NCBI GenBank assembly: GCA_036936605.1
Contig: JAUPFV010000005.1
Coordinates: 192,570,958 to 192,634,957 of the forward strand
Length of the DNA: 64,000 bases
Reading direction: 5' to 3'
Source: Limnanthes douglasii subsp. nivea
Lineage: Eukaryota; Streptophyta; Magnoliopsida; Brassicales; Limnanthaceae
Program-made: the position numbers and the translations under genes
The notes under the pieces: model-generated
What the model saw: the letters and a program-made list of their open reading frames with translations, nothing else
The model's database searches: none
Told to the model about the DNA's origin: nothing
Shown here: positions 1 through 10,601 of the stretch, in pieces
Numbering within the stretch: the first letter of the stretch is position 1
How the letters are laid out: each line of letters opens with the position of its first letter

Positions 1-503
1 CCTATAGGCATATTGATCAGTTGTTGATAGATCCTTTTGCTTTTCAGTCTGAACCATGTATTTTTGCAACCCCTAATGAAGATATTTTTTTTAGTCACAA
101 TAAAAACTGGAGGCAGTCACATTTGTCTGCGAAAATACTGTCCGGACACCTTACTAAAAGGTTTGATAGCTCTAAGATGGAGAAATATGATGGAAGTCGA
201 GATCCGGACAACCATCTGGAGAAATTCAAGAACTTCATTATGAATTTTGATGACGATGATAAGCTTTTGTCTAGAGCCTTCTCCTAAAATCTTACGAGGA
301 GTGCTCTTAAATAGTATAACAACTTGCCTAAGGGATGTATTAGAAACTTTGATACTTTTTGGGTTGCCTTCCGAAGACAATTTGTTGGGAGTAAAGAACT
401 AATGGGTAATGGGGATTCCATTATCCACTGTGCATAAGAACCAAACGAATCTTTAAAAAATTACATAAGTCGGTTTGTGAATACAAATAACGGATTAGCA
501 GAT
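1..503 (+). pseudogene. gag remnant of Tat-type Ty3/gypsy element A
   Basis: This is the capsid-coding part of a gypsy retrotransposon, open at the left window edge. The frame from 21 holds the core block MEKYDGSRDPDNHLEKFKNF. It continues in another frame with FRRQFVGSKEL and a stop near 434, then LKNYISRF. The same blocks occur in element B (KVEKFDG, FRRQFVGSKEM, LKDYMKKF), which identifies the family. At about 501-506 (TGCTGT) the reading frame passes without a break from gag (GLADC) into integrase (CCRFG), so protease, RT and RNase H have been deleted. It is broken by at least one frameshift and two stops and is not expected to work. Confidence 0.8.
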
Positions 504-1192
504 TGCTGTAGATTTGGAATTCCCCATAAGATTACTACAGACAATCACAGTTTGATAACAAAGACATTGAGGCTTTCTGTGCCTCTAGAGGCATTCAACA
601 TTGTTTTTACTCTCCTTTCCATCCCCAAGAAAATGGCGAAGTTGAAGTTGCAAACAGAACCATTTTGTATGGACTAAAGAAGAATTTGGAGGGGGCAACG
701 ACGAAGTGGACAAACTATTTACAAGAAGTATTATTGGCCTACCGAACTACTCGTCGGGTTGCTACACAAGAATCTCTTTTTTCCTTAGTGTATGGGATGG
801 ATGAAATTACTCCCATAGAGGATACTTTACCATCATACAAGGTCCATAACTATTCCGAATAGGCTAATAAGACAGCAGTTAGGAATCAGTTGGACTTAAT
901 AGAGGAAAGAAGGGTTAAAGCACATTTGAGAACAACATACTACCAAAGCTTGATGAGGAGCAGATTTTCTTCCAAAGTCAAAAGAAGAGATTTTCAAGCA
1001 GGGGATAAAGTATTAAGAAAAGTATTCTTACATACCAAAGAGAGGCAGTTCGATAAATTGACTCCGAATTGGGAAGGCCCTTATGAGGTCTGTGAAAAGG
1101 TCAAACCTGGGATATATAGGCTTCAAGACAAAGAAGGAAGAGCTTTAAAGCACCCATGTAATGTTGAGCATCTCAGGTTATATCTAGAATAA
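504..1192 (+). pseudogene. integrase C-terminal half, element A
   Basis: Only the second half of the DDE integrase remains. It begins at CCRFGIPHKITTDN, which carries the second catalytic Asp. A frameshift near 550 is followed by HPQENGEVEVANRT (catalytic Glu region), then LLAYRTTRR and YGMDE. After a stop at 860 comes the C-terminal domain in the frame from 890, with RRDFQAGDKVLRKVF and NWEGPYEV, ending NVEHLRLYLE. The zinc-binding domain and first catalytic Asp are missing because of the gag-integrase deletion. Relatives are at 14881-16181 (element B) and 37171-38250 (element G). The family assignment is firm and the copy is dead. Confidence 0.85.
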
Positions 1193-1193
1193 A

Positions 1194-1528
1194 GTTTTTT
1201 ACTGTAAATATTTACTTGCTAAATACCAATGTAAATATTAGGGGCATACTATTTCCTACCTTGGTGGCGCGGGGAGATTTTAATGAGGTGTCTGGCTTTT
1301 TTCAATAAAACATGATGGCTTCTTCAAAAGTTTGGTGTGATTTTGTTTCGATTCAATTTAAGTATAAATCACTTATTCAACACCCCAAATCTCTAGTGAT
1401 CTCGAGTAGATCGGGTAAGCTTAGTGATTGATCATAACTATTAAACATATGTGATTGAAGATATTAAATACTCCCAATTCAATACTTTTGGAATTTTAGG
1501 GGCTACTTAAACATTAGCCATGGAAGAT
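1194..1528 (+). other. pol/aORF spacer with a conserved post-integrase motif
   Basis: No coding sequence is seen. Positions 1241-1293 carry a motif (GGGGCATACTATTTCCTACC, then GGGGAGATTTTAATGAGG) that recurs after the integrase stop in element B (16251-16300), element C (9485-9540, minus) and, more degraded, element E (40341-40370, minus). A pyrimidine box followed by GGTTTTTAACGAGG is common downstream of pol in plant LTR elements. Its role is not known to me. Confidence 0.6.
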
Positions 1529-1529
1529 T

Positions 1530-4431
1530 TAAAGCAAAGTATTAAACAAAAGGGAAATTTGATAAATTAAACCCGATCGGACCTGAGCCGAACAATAGCA
1601 TAAAAATGCAACCTTAGGGCTTGTTCCCTCAGATTTTTCTTCACCACCATCTTTTTTTGGGACTTTTGAGTTCAGCATTTGAACTCTCACCCGTTCCTTC
1701 TTTATCATCAGTGGAATCAACTCCACTAGCATAGTTGTGCTTGTCACCATCTGCTAAAGTATGGAGTAGGATGTCATCATACTCCACATAGTTCCATAAG
1801 GGACCAAGGGTTCTCTTAGAAAAGGTCTCATGGAACAGCAGCACCATGTCGGATTTGATCTCATCATCTCCTTTCTCTAAGGAATCCACTATTTCGTTTC
1901 CGTATTCTTCTATGTATGCTTTGATAGCTTGTTCGTGCTGATGTTCCAGGGCCTCTTTCTCCTTAACCTTCTCCGAAACAGTGCTCTCCAACTTGGTATT
2001 CTCGTTGGTTAAAGTTTGGATAGCACCATCCTTGGTCTTCAACTGCTCTTTCAAAGTTGTTAGGTTTTGTGAGGAAGAAGTCTCCAGGCCGGAGTACTTG
2101 GTTTGGAGCTCAGTATTGGCTGCTTCCGATGCGGTCAGCTTGGTTTCCAAATCCTCATTTTCCTTCTTCAACGCCTCTATGCTCTGCTGAGCACTCAAAA
2201 GACTATCTAAGAGGGTTTGCTTGTCAGTGGTAAGAGAGTTGACAACACTGGTTTGATTCTTTACCTGCCTCCCCAGATCAAGAACTGGCCGGATGGAACC
2301 AATGAGAGCGTGACTTAAAGTATCTTGTTCTCCAGATATGGAGACATACTTCCCATTATAAGTTACCATGTTGGAAGAGCTGGAGGGACGGCAAGGTCAA
2401 TAAAATACAGACCGATGTCTTGAAAGGCTGAAAGGTCCACTTCGTCGTTTCCTCCACCTACAACCTGTCCGGACTGAAGGTCTGTTGGGATTTCCTCTTG
2501 CAGGTAGGATCAACAAAGATTGGGGGTGAAAGTTATGTTGGGCGAAGGATTATTTCTGCCCCCAGAGTAACCTTCTTCTTTTTGGCAGCTTTCTCATCGC
2601 TGCTGGCTTTGCGTTTTCTATCTTTCTTAGGAGGTCTTGGTGAGTTCTTTGACCCTTCGGCTTCCTTCACAGTTTCAACCTCTACTGCCTTTAGCAAAGC
2701 CACATCGATTCCCCCTTGGTTCTCCGAACCAGCCCCCTCCGTAGCTGTTTGAGCTAAGTCTGTTGCAGCCTTCTTTTTCTCGTTCTTCATTTTGCTAGGG
2801 GCTTTGGCCTTGGCAGGCATGTACAACTTGGCGTCTTTAGCTTATGTCCTCTTTAAGATCACATCAACAAGGGGAGGGGTAATTAGCTCTTCCCGTGTAA
2901 GGTATCTTCTTCCTGTGGTGTTCCACAAGTGAGACCTCATAAAATTTCCCGACTTGAAGCAATTGTGGAAGGCGTTCCCCAGTTCTCTAAAGCCCACGCA
3001 TCAAGCCTTGCACAAGTAATCTGTCATTCTTCCAAGTGGCCTACGAAATCCTTCGGTAAAACTGGGGAGAGATATAACTTAGTCAGTATAAGAAAAATTG
3101 TAAATTAAGATATAAAAAGGAATATGAAGAAGAATTTACCAGTGCTTTTCCATCGACTGGTCAGGAGGCTAGGGTTTGTATTGGCCTTAATTTTTCTACC
3201 ATTTTCCCAAGTCCCACTGACAAAGAGGAACTGCATCCTCCAAGGATTTTCGGACTCCAGAAAGTCATCCACAACTTTGAAATCATTTCTCATATTGTAG
3301 AAGGGGATTTGGTGATTCTTGCACAGGCTTGCTACAGCAGCATACTGCACAACATTGAGTGGGACTTTTGATAGCCTAGACACCATGGTACAAGCTAAGA
3401 GTGTATGCTAGGCGTTGGGACCCAACTGGTTGGGGCATAGCTTGATCAAATGAAAGTATCTGACAATCTCTGGGTCTAAAGGGAACCGAAGTCCTATGTT
3501 TAGCACTTCGGTATAGACCACCACTTCGTTCAACTTGCAATCCATAATAGTCTCCGGAGTGACTGGTATCCTCACTTTTACGGACTCCAGAATCCCCCCA
3601 TTTGGTTCATATTCGACCCAACTTAGCACTATGGGTATAGACGTAATTAATATTATACAAAGCCAGCAGATACTTAACACTAACATGCTTGAAACAATGG
3701 CCTACCTTACCTTGTAGACTCTCCGGAAGAGCGTCCGAATGAGTCATGCCAACTTTAGTTTTACCTCTCTGATATGAGGCAGCATCCCCTGTTTGACCTG
3801 ACGCCTCGGTCTCAGAAGGGGCTTCCTCGATGCTATCCTCCATGTTCTCTTCCATCACCGTGGAAGACTATTCGGTTGTTTTTTAAAAAGGTTGCTCAAG
3901 TTCCTTCATCAGTGATTGTACAGTTGGTTGGGAATTTGTTGCTTCTAAGGGCCTGGTATCTGGCAAAGGCTGTTGTCCGAAGGATTTTCCTTGTGGAACA
4001 ACCTTTGCTACCTCCGATCCTAAGGGTTTTGAAGATGTTGGTGTTGATTGGATTTTTCCTTAATGAGTAATCCGGCAAGGGGTTATCTTCTCCGGTGATT
4101 CTTCTGCATCTAAGCCCATCGCTATAAAATGTGAGGGTTTTCTAACACTTAAGACAACTTTTACTTTAGGAATAGGGTGTTGAGACTCTTGCACTGAAGA
4201 GCCAGAAGGGAGAGGTGAAAGGTTTGTTATGAATGGAGGTTTTCTAGTTCTAGGGTTTCTTGAGGAAGTTGATCCTTGATCGACATTCTGGTTTGACTGG
4301 TTACCCTTCTCACTTGGAGAAACAGGAAGACCAGCGGAAATACAGTTTTCTCTCTTTACTTTCTTTGCTCTCTCTAATTCAAACAAGTTCAACTGACCTC
4401 CTTTAACTAAGGCGTTTCTGGCTGTGAACAT
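1530..4431 (-). pseudogene. antisense extra ORF (aORF) of element A
   Basis: A long degraded reading frame runs opposite to element A, between integrase and 3' LTR. From its N-terminus (4431) it reads MFTARNALVKGG, a basic/Ser-rich stretch, RKPSHFIAMGLD, and an acidic segment (3858-3600). A globular domain follows with NIGLRFPLDPEIVRYF, PNQLGPN and VSGTWENGRKI (3686-3105). A block near 3000 can be read as SHLWNTTGRRYL. A Lys/Ala linker follows (2826-2533), then a 242-residue coiled coil (2369-1641). The globular domain resembles the plant 'putative gypsy type transposon' family. Frameshifts fall near 3690, 3100 and 2450. Extra antisense ORFs at this site are known in Tat elements; their function is unknown. 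Confidence 0.75.
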
Positions 4432-4870
4432 ATATGTCTAAAGAACAATTTGAAACTGAAATAAGTTTTTCTCTCTAGAAAGATTTGAGTGTGGAAGACA
4501 ATGAAACAGTGAATATATATATATATATATAACAGTGAAAAGCAACAGTTACCAAGGAGAAGGTAAACAAATGTTTTGCAATGATTAGAGGTTGCGCAAC
4601 ATGTGAAAAATTGAAACCTAGGTAACTTTTTAGACGTGGTGGGTGGGACAATCTAGGAGAAAAAATGGCTGGGAGGTCAAACCAGATATTTACACGTGTC
4701 CCACGATTCAAGAAAAAGACTCTTAGAATTCTGGGGAGGGAAATCAGTTCTGGTGAAATTCGAACAAGGTTGTTTGAGAAAATAAGTTTTTCAATTCGAA
4801 CGACACAAGAAGATTAGACAAAATTGATGCCAAATTGGTGAATTTTTTATCCCTTCCATAGTTCTTTTAC
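4432..4870. other. aORF upstream region / element A 3' UTR
   Basis: This is AT-rich sequence between the aORF start and the polypurine tract, with a short (AT)n run at about 4514-4531. A 78-codon minus frame (4475-4711) has no recognisable domain and is probably chance. If the aORF has its own promoter it should lie here; I see no decisive motif. Confidence 0.4.
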
Positions 4871-4890
4871 AAGGCCTAAAAAGGGGCTAC
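4871..4890 (+). promoter_or_regulatory. polypurine tract of element A
   Basis: AAGGCCTAAAAAGGGGCTAC ends exactly where the LTR begins. It matches the tracts of element B (AAGAACTAAGGGGGATAC) and element C (AAGAACTAGGGGGGCTAC, minus) in position and in the closing TAC. It would prime plus-strand DNA synthesis. Confidence 0.7.
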
Positions 4891-5265
4891 TAATGAGTTC
4901 AGAAATTGCGTTCACAGCAAATCCACAAAATCCGAATAGGGATAATTTGGACCATATTACACCACTAAAAATCCGAACAAAACAAATGTATTAGCTTTTG
5001 ACTAAACTATTTGCTAATCAACTTAAGACTAATGGGTCTTTGAATTCGATCCGGTTTCATGACCCGACCAGATAAGCCCATAGGTCAGTAATTAAGGTAT
5101 AAATACCCCAACCACTCCCATTAATGAGGGTGATCAGAATTTAATACTAGTAGACAACTTAATTATCTCTCTACCCTCCACACTAAACATAAAACATCCC
5201 AAAATTACTAAAATATTTTCTAAACACTTTACCAATCTACCCCCAGCCCAAAAGAAACCAAACCA
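4891..5265 (+). repeat. 3' LTR of element A
   Basis: The start follows the polypurine tract (TAATGAGTTC, the expected TG mutated to TA) and the end is CCAAACCA. A TATA box, GGTATAAATACC, is at 5096-5107. The solo LTR at 20746-21122 on the other strand is a relative: both share the GGTATA..TACC core, the CATTAATGAGG-type block beside it and a similar end, over 375 and 377 bp. The 5' LTR lies outside the window, so the target duplication cannot be tested. Confidence 0.7.
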
Positions 5266-5527
5266 CTATATACCCTGACTTAATTGCCAAACTAGCAATG
5301 GTATTTACAAAGTCAATCTTCACAGTGAAAAAATGAATGACTATGCAGGTAGTCATATTAAGAAGTGGCACAAAGTATTAATAAATACCGACTCTTTATA
5401 TATATATATATATATATTACGAGTTAAGAATTGAAACAATATTAAACTTTTTCTTTTTAAAATTGTTATGATACTAAGGGTAAAGTAAAAACTTTGTTTG
5501 ATACATACAGTTTTTACTGGATACATT
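5266..5527. other. sequence between elements A and C
   Basis: No coding potential is seen. It contains a (TA)n microsatellite at about 5397-5419. It ends with ACATT (5523-5527), the left target-site copy of element C; the right copy is ATATT at 24198-24202. Confidence 0.5.
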
Positions 5528-5830
5528 TGTTGAGTGTGAATCTAGTTCTTGAGATTCTTGAGAGAGAAGTAAAGAGCTTGATTATAGAGAGATAAAGTAA
5601 AAGTATAAATAAGATTTAACTAATGAAAGTGTCGTCCATTTATTCACAGCCTTCGCCATATTTGTAAGCGTTATGAATTAGTATAATAGAATTGGTTACA
5701 CAAATGGGTTAACTATATTTGAGTCCTCCATATTTATAAATAGTTCAAAATCTATCCTCTGACTATATAATTCATCATATAAGACTTTGGTTTATTACAT
5801 TTAAGCCCCCACTACTCTATATCCTTATCA
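5528..5830 (-). repeat. 3' LTR of element C
   Basis: A 303-bp repeat matching 23904-24197 nearly throughout. In element orientation it begins TGATAAGGATATAG, close to the LTR starts of B (TGATATGGAAG) and J (TGATGAGGACAT). A TATA-like TATTTATAAATA is at about 5731-5742. Confidence 0.85.
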
Positions 5831-5850
5831 GTAGCCCCCCTAGTTCTTAT
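5831..5850 (-). promoter_or_regulatory. polypurine tract of element C
   Basis: On the minus strand this reads ATAAGAACTAGGGGGGCTAC, directly abutting the LTR start. Its near-identity to the tract of element B supports both LTR borders. Confidence 0.75.
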
Positions 5851-6513
5851 GAAAGTCAATAGATAAGAAAGTTAGCGTCGGACATAATAGGCAGAAAATG
5901 CTTCTTGCCAAAATTCAATCTGCTTCGAATTAATTGTTCACCTTTCCTTGTCAAAATTATTTTTGACAACATATTCTGTCCTCGAAGAAATGCATTCCCT
6001 AATATTGCCTCGAATGCATATTACTTCAAAAATGTTTAACCTCATACTTATTATTCTCAAATAAACTTATACGTGTATTCACCTCGAACATCTGTGTATG
6101 GAAATATGAGTTGGCCTTCTCGTAACTGTAAAAAAATGTTTGGAATGGTACGAAACGCATGTAATGATTCACTAAGCACTAGGCCTGCCACTAGATTTGA
6201 CAATCAACAGGTGTCACATTATCTCTTTCTCAAGCAACCGCTTAATATTCCACCTTTATTGCTAATCATAGCTACCACCTCTTCCACTTCTATGACCTTT
6301 ATCTCTCATTCATTTCTTCTATACATACTTCTCTCACTCATTGTTTGTGTTTTTCAAACATCTTCTAGTGAGAGAAAACACATCCAAACCATGAAACCCC
6401 TAGCTACTTCCACATGAACACCCAATTTCTTAGCTACCTTCACCGGAAAATTCAGATTTTACAGTCAACCTTCAACCTTTATGAACTGATTTAAAGATTT
6501 TTCTTCAACATAG
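5851..6513 (-). other. 3' UTR of element C
   Basis: Non-coding sequence between the polypurine tract and the start of the antisense ORF. It has scattered CTTCGAA-like words but no clear array. A 114-codon plus frame at 6073-6417 is Ser/Leu-rich with no homology that I recognise, and I do not call it a gene. Confidence 0.4.
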
Positions 6514-8801
6514 TTTATGGAAAAATCCTCAAAAACCAAAAAGAAAGTTTTCGACACTTACAAATATTTTTGTATTAGCGAAAGAGTTGCTGAGTATAGA
6601 GCTGCAAAATTGATAAGTAATTATCCTCGATTCTCTACTTAGACCGTATTCTATGGGTAATTTCGATCCAAATCAAAGTTATCTTGTGTTTCCAAGTTCA
6701 CCCACCCCAAAAACTCGACAACCTTTATCAACAAATTCTTTATAATCAATAACTCAAAATTCTTCTCCAGCACCTTATGGTTCCACAACTGCATCTTCTA
6801 TACTTTGAATTCATGGATCTCTTCCATACCCAAGCAACACTAAATCTTTGGTTCACATTTCTATTAGTAATTACGGCTTCAAGACTAAGTCAAATCCCAC
6901 TCTCCATTAAAGACTTCCTTGCCATGGATGGGCTTTCGAAGGGACAATTATTTCCCTTATACTATCGAACCCTTATAGATGAATTAAAAATAATCGATCA
7001 TATGCTCGAAGCTGATAAGTTCTGGAAGAAAATATTTGATTTTATTTCTGGAGCTTGGAAAAATGGGAAGGAGATATCCGAGGAGAATCTTTCAAAACTC
7101 AACCTTGTCTGGAGGAGCAACAATAAGTTTTTTTTTAATATTTTCCTTTACTCTACATAACTTGTACTTAATTTTTTATGTGTAATGTTACTATACTCAG
7201 AAATTTCGAAGAGGTTCAAAGGTCGCAAGAAAGATGCAAAAGACATCTTTGTGAAATTGGCAACATGGGCTGAAAAAGAATGGGGCAATGGGTTCCATTC
7301 AGCTTTTCTGCCTATAAATTTTATCAACAGCCACTTGTGGAGGATCACCTTTAATACTGACCTCCTTGAAAATCTGATGGAGCCACCAAATAAAAATTTG
7401 GTTGTGAAGAGACTGGTAGCACCCGATGGTAATGTGACTCTTCTTGTGAGGAATATATCTGAAAATCATCTTCCTGCAAAAAAAAGGAAAAAGAAAAAAG
7501 CAGCTAGTACATATGGTGCTAGCCCTTCAGAATATCCGAGCCTTCAGGAGAAGGAAAAAAGGAAGACAATTGACACCGACCTTCCTACAATCGAAGAAGA
7601 AATTGAGGCTGAACCTTCTTGAAAGAGAAAGAAAACTGATACCTCAAAGAAGAAAAAGAGCACCTCGAACACTTCACCTGCTAAGATAATAGAAAAATAA
7701 TCTGAAGAAGTTGCCTCTGAAGTTCCTCATACCAAAAATAAAAATGCTGAAACAGAAGATCATCGAGTAGGAATTAAAATAGATGATAATCAAGGAGGAA
7801 TTACAATAGATGCCAATCAAGGAGGAATGGCAGCTGAAGATCACCGAGGAGAGGACCACTTCTTTCCTGATGATTCTTATAGAGAAGAAGAGCTTCAAGC
7901 TCCCTACAAAGATATGGATCCAAAGTTTGAACAAATCCAGAACCAGCTTCGACAAATTGGCCATCAGGTTACTGCTCCTCCTTATATGAAACAATGAATT
8001 CAGATCCTCCACTCACTTCTTCATCGGCTCTCACACCCTTTAATAACCAGAAGTTCACCCCTGTTTAAGAGCCATCCGTGGAGGTTTTACTTGCAATGCA
8101 ATCTTTCTCCAACCTTGAAGTAGCATCAAAAGCATTATGAACATAAGTAAATTCTTCTCGAAGCCATTTGGAAAATATGGCTAAAGAGATGGTTCGATAT
8201 AAAAACGATGTTGTTATAGAGAAAACATTGAGAGATATATTTGGCCGACAACTCTAACATCAATTTCAAGTATTCCAAGTTGAAAAAGGGTAATATATTC
8301 ATGGATCCATCCAACTCAAACTCATCTACGATTTGTCCATGATCAATAAATGGAAGAACTGAAAACCTCTCATCAAGCTGCAACAGATGATCTTAAAGCC
8401 AAACATACCAAGGAATTGTCCGAGAAACAACATAAATATTCAACTCTTCGAGAATCCTTAAATAGAAGTGAGGAAGAAAAGAAGAAGCTGACAAATAATA
8501 TAGCCGCTCTCAAGCCGACACTAAAAGAAATTACTTTAAAGCTGCGAAAATTGAGTGGGGAAAAGACACACTAGCTGCAATAAAAAATGATGAGGAGCAG
8601 CAAATAATTAATTTGCTTCATGAAATTCATGCAACATTCCCAATAGTAAACTTATCAATATTATGGGAATTAATCCCCATAGATTACCGTCCCAGCGACA
8701 CCTTCAATCATATCCCCACTATTTCCTCCGAAGAAACGAAGTCTAAAGAAAATGCTACTGAACAAGGAGATACTTCCAAAGAGAACTCCAAAAAGAATTA
8801 A
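6514..8801 (+). pseudogene. antisense extra ORF (aORF) of element C
   Basis: This runs opposite to element C and is homologous to the minus-strand aORFs of A and B. From ATG at 6514 it reads VFDTYKYFCISERVAEYRAA, matching SYDYFCITQREEEYKAA in B. After a stop at about 6640 and a large internal loss, the globular domain follows (6790-7160: SRLSQIPLSIKDFLAMDGLS, SGAWKNGKEISEENLS). Then come KEWGNGFHSAF and NSHLWRITFN (7185-7400), a Lys-rich stretch, an acidic segment (7700-8000), a coiled coil (8350-8570) and a C-terminal block, LLHEIHATFP, with an acidic tail ending 8801. It has several stops and frameshifts. Its 3' end faces the integrase 3' end, as in A and B. Confidence 0.75.
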
Positions 8802-9040
8802 CTTGGTTTTATCCATTTTTTGTCCAGTCACCAAGTCATCGGATGTTTTGTGGTGACTTTCTTTTGTATGTTATTTGACATATCCTTTGTAAGATCGGAT
8901 TTTAACTTTTAATGAACAAATACCCTTTCTATTTTCACATTCATTTTCCCTATCATAAATACTTTTGATTTTATTAACAAGTTATTATTACCCCGAATTC
9001 CCACAAATTTCACATATAAAATGTAATTTGTTAAATAAAA

Positions 9041-9312
9041 ATAACTCCTTGAATATAATTAACGTGTTTAAAGAATGATAATACCTCCAATATAATTTAT
9101 GCATTTAAAGAACATTGCACCTCGAATATAAATAGTGCATTTAGAGTGCGTAACACCTCGAATATAAAGAGTGTGTTTAGATAACGTAGCACTTCAAATA
9201 TAAACAGTGCATTTAGAGAGTGTATCACTTCGAATATGAACAATGTGTGTAGAGAGCATAGCACTTCGAATATGAACAATGCATTTAAAGAGCGTAGCAC
9301 TTCGAATATGAT
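9041..9312 (-). repeat. 36-bp tandem repeat array in the element C spacer
   Basis: About seven or eight imperfect copies of a 36-bp unit, roughly GTAGCACTTCGAATATGAAC followed by AATGCATTTAAAGAGC. It lies between integrase and aORF. Tat/Ogre 3' regions are known to carry hypervariable tandem repeats that can seed satellites. The repeat also creates a spurious minus frame with LFIFEV repeats. Confidence 0.8.
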
Positions 9313-9484
9313 TGTTTTTACGAAACGTGCTGATAATAAACATGCAACACTTCAGAATAATTACTTTTGATCAACAACTCCAAAGATGATCAGTCTTTGA
9401 CTAATTACCAAAATTATTAAAATACTTGGTGCTTAAAACAACCATTCACCAAAAAATATTTGTATTAGTATCTTCGAATATTTA

Positions 9485-9540
9485 CATGACACCTCATTAA
9501 AACCTCACTAGGCCAACAAGGTAGGAAATAGTGTGCAAAT
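9485..9540 (-). promoter_or_regulatory. conserved post-integrase motif, element C
   Basis: On the minus strand this reads GCACACTATTTCCTACCTTG, then AGGTTTTAATGAGGTGTC. It is the counterpart of 1241-1293 in A and 16251-16300 in B, about 30 bp past the integrase stop. The function is unproven. Confidence 0.6.
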
Positions 9541-9568
9541 TATTCAAAAAAAATTCAAAACAAGAAAA

Positions 9569-10109
9569 TCATTCCTAGTATAGCTTCAGGTGTTCTATAT
9601 TCCAAGGATGTTGAAGCATCCTCCCCTGCTCATCACAAAGGCGATACGTGCCCGAATTTATTCTCACAATCACTAAATAATGACCCTCACAATTCGGGGC
9701 CTCTTTCCAAGTCGTTTATCCTTTATATGGAGGAATACCTTTCTTAAGACTTTGTCACCCACTTTAAAATCCATTCTTCTCACCTTCGAATTATATCGAC
9801 TCCTCATAAAAGTTTGATAATGAGTCATATTTAAATGAACTTTAACTATTTTTTCTTTGATCAAATCTAGTTTTGTTTTTTTTCCTCTTCATTCACCTCT
9901 TCGGAAATTTGGAGTACTCTATAAGAAGGTAAAGTAGACTCTGCAGGACTAACAACATCCATCCCGTATACCAAGGTAAAATGTGTTTCTTGGGTAGCCT
10001 CTTTAGGAGTTGTACGATAAGCCTACAACACCTCTTGCCAATTATTAGGCCATCTCCCAACAACATCTATTAAATTCTTCTTCAAACCCTCCAAAATAGA
10101 TCTATTGGT
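9569..10109 (-). pseudogene. integrase C-terminal part, element C (distal exon-like piece)
   Basis: This is the 3' half of the element C integrase, separated from the rest (20629-21654) by the insertion of element B. Read on the minus strand from 10109 it continues EVTN|RSILEGLKKNL, then AYRTTP, YGMD, the C-terminal domain MDFKVGDKVLRKVFLH (9673-9864), and after a frameshift CDEQGRMLQHPWNIEHLKLY, ending at 9569. The reading frame is exactly continuous across the TTGGT target site of B, which proves that B landed inside this gene. Extra stops show later decay. Confidence 0.85.
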
Positions 10110-10469
10110 TGATATGGAAGTAGGATTCTAAGGACTAAATTTTAAATAATGTAAATTGAAGGACTAAATTGTAAATAATGTAAGTTTAGTCCTTAAACTA
10201 TAAATAATCTAAGTTTTAGAGAACATTTGTGACTATATATTATTGTTAAGGACTAAAGATAAATTTGTCCTCTTTTGTAACAAATTTCACTTTAAGGCTA
10301 AGTCTTGGCTCCTCTATATAAAAGGCAAGGCTTACCTAATAAAAGGGTTGAACACTTTTTCTACTGAACTCATTTGTACTTACACTTTCTCTCTATAAAA
10401 ATTCACTATCTTTTTCACTATCTAGAATTCGCTTATAATAATTTCCTAAGGCAAAATCTAAACTCACCA
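10110..10469 (+). repeat. 5' LTR of element B
   Basis: It begins TGATATGGAAGTAGG and ends CTCACCA, 360 bp against 361 bp for the 3' copy. The promoter core CTATATAAAAGG is at about 10315-10326. A small internal direct duplication near 10125-10165 is absent from the 3' LTR, so the copies have diverged since insertion. Confidence 0.92.
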
Positions 10470-10472
10470 AAT

Positions 10473-10490
10473 TGGCGAATTCATTGGGGA
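10473..10490 (+). promoter_or_regulatory. tRNA primer binding site, element B
   Basis: TGGCGAATTCATTGGGGA follows the LTR after a three-base gap (AAT). The TGGCGA...TGGGGA pattern fits tRNA-primed Tat/Ogre elements, where a tRNA-Arg-type primer is known. The exact tRNA is not settled here. Elements C and J show the same LTR-AAT-primer spacing. Confidence 0.65.
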
Positions 10491-10601
10491 CAAAATTAAA
10501 ATCAATGGCTTTATCAGTTCGAATTTGATACAATACTGTTGTGTTTTCTGTTCAAATCTAATAAAATGAATCCCAAAAACAATCTTTCACTTTGATCAGC
10601 G

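Noticed and set aside
6073..6417. Plus ORF of 114 codons in the 3' UTR of element C
   Set aside because: Low-complexity Ser/Leu/Thr composition, no counterpart in element B or A at the same place.
9097..9300. Minus-strand ORF with LFIFEV repeats, looking like a repeat protein
   Set aside because: It is the translation of the 36-bp non-coding tandem array; 36 is a multiple of three, so the frame stays open by chance.
9041..9312. 36-bp repeats considered as a CRISPR array
   Set aside because: The units are directly adjacent with no spacers, and the context is a plant retrotransposon.
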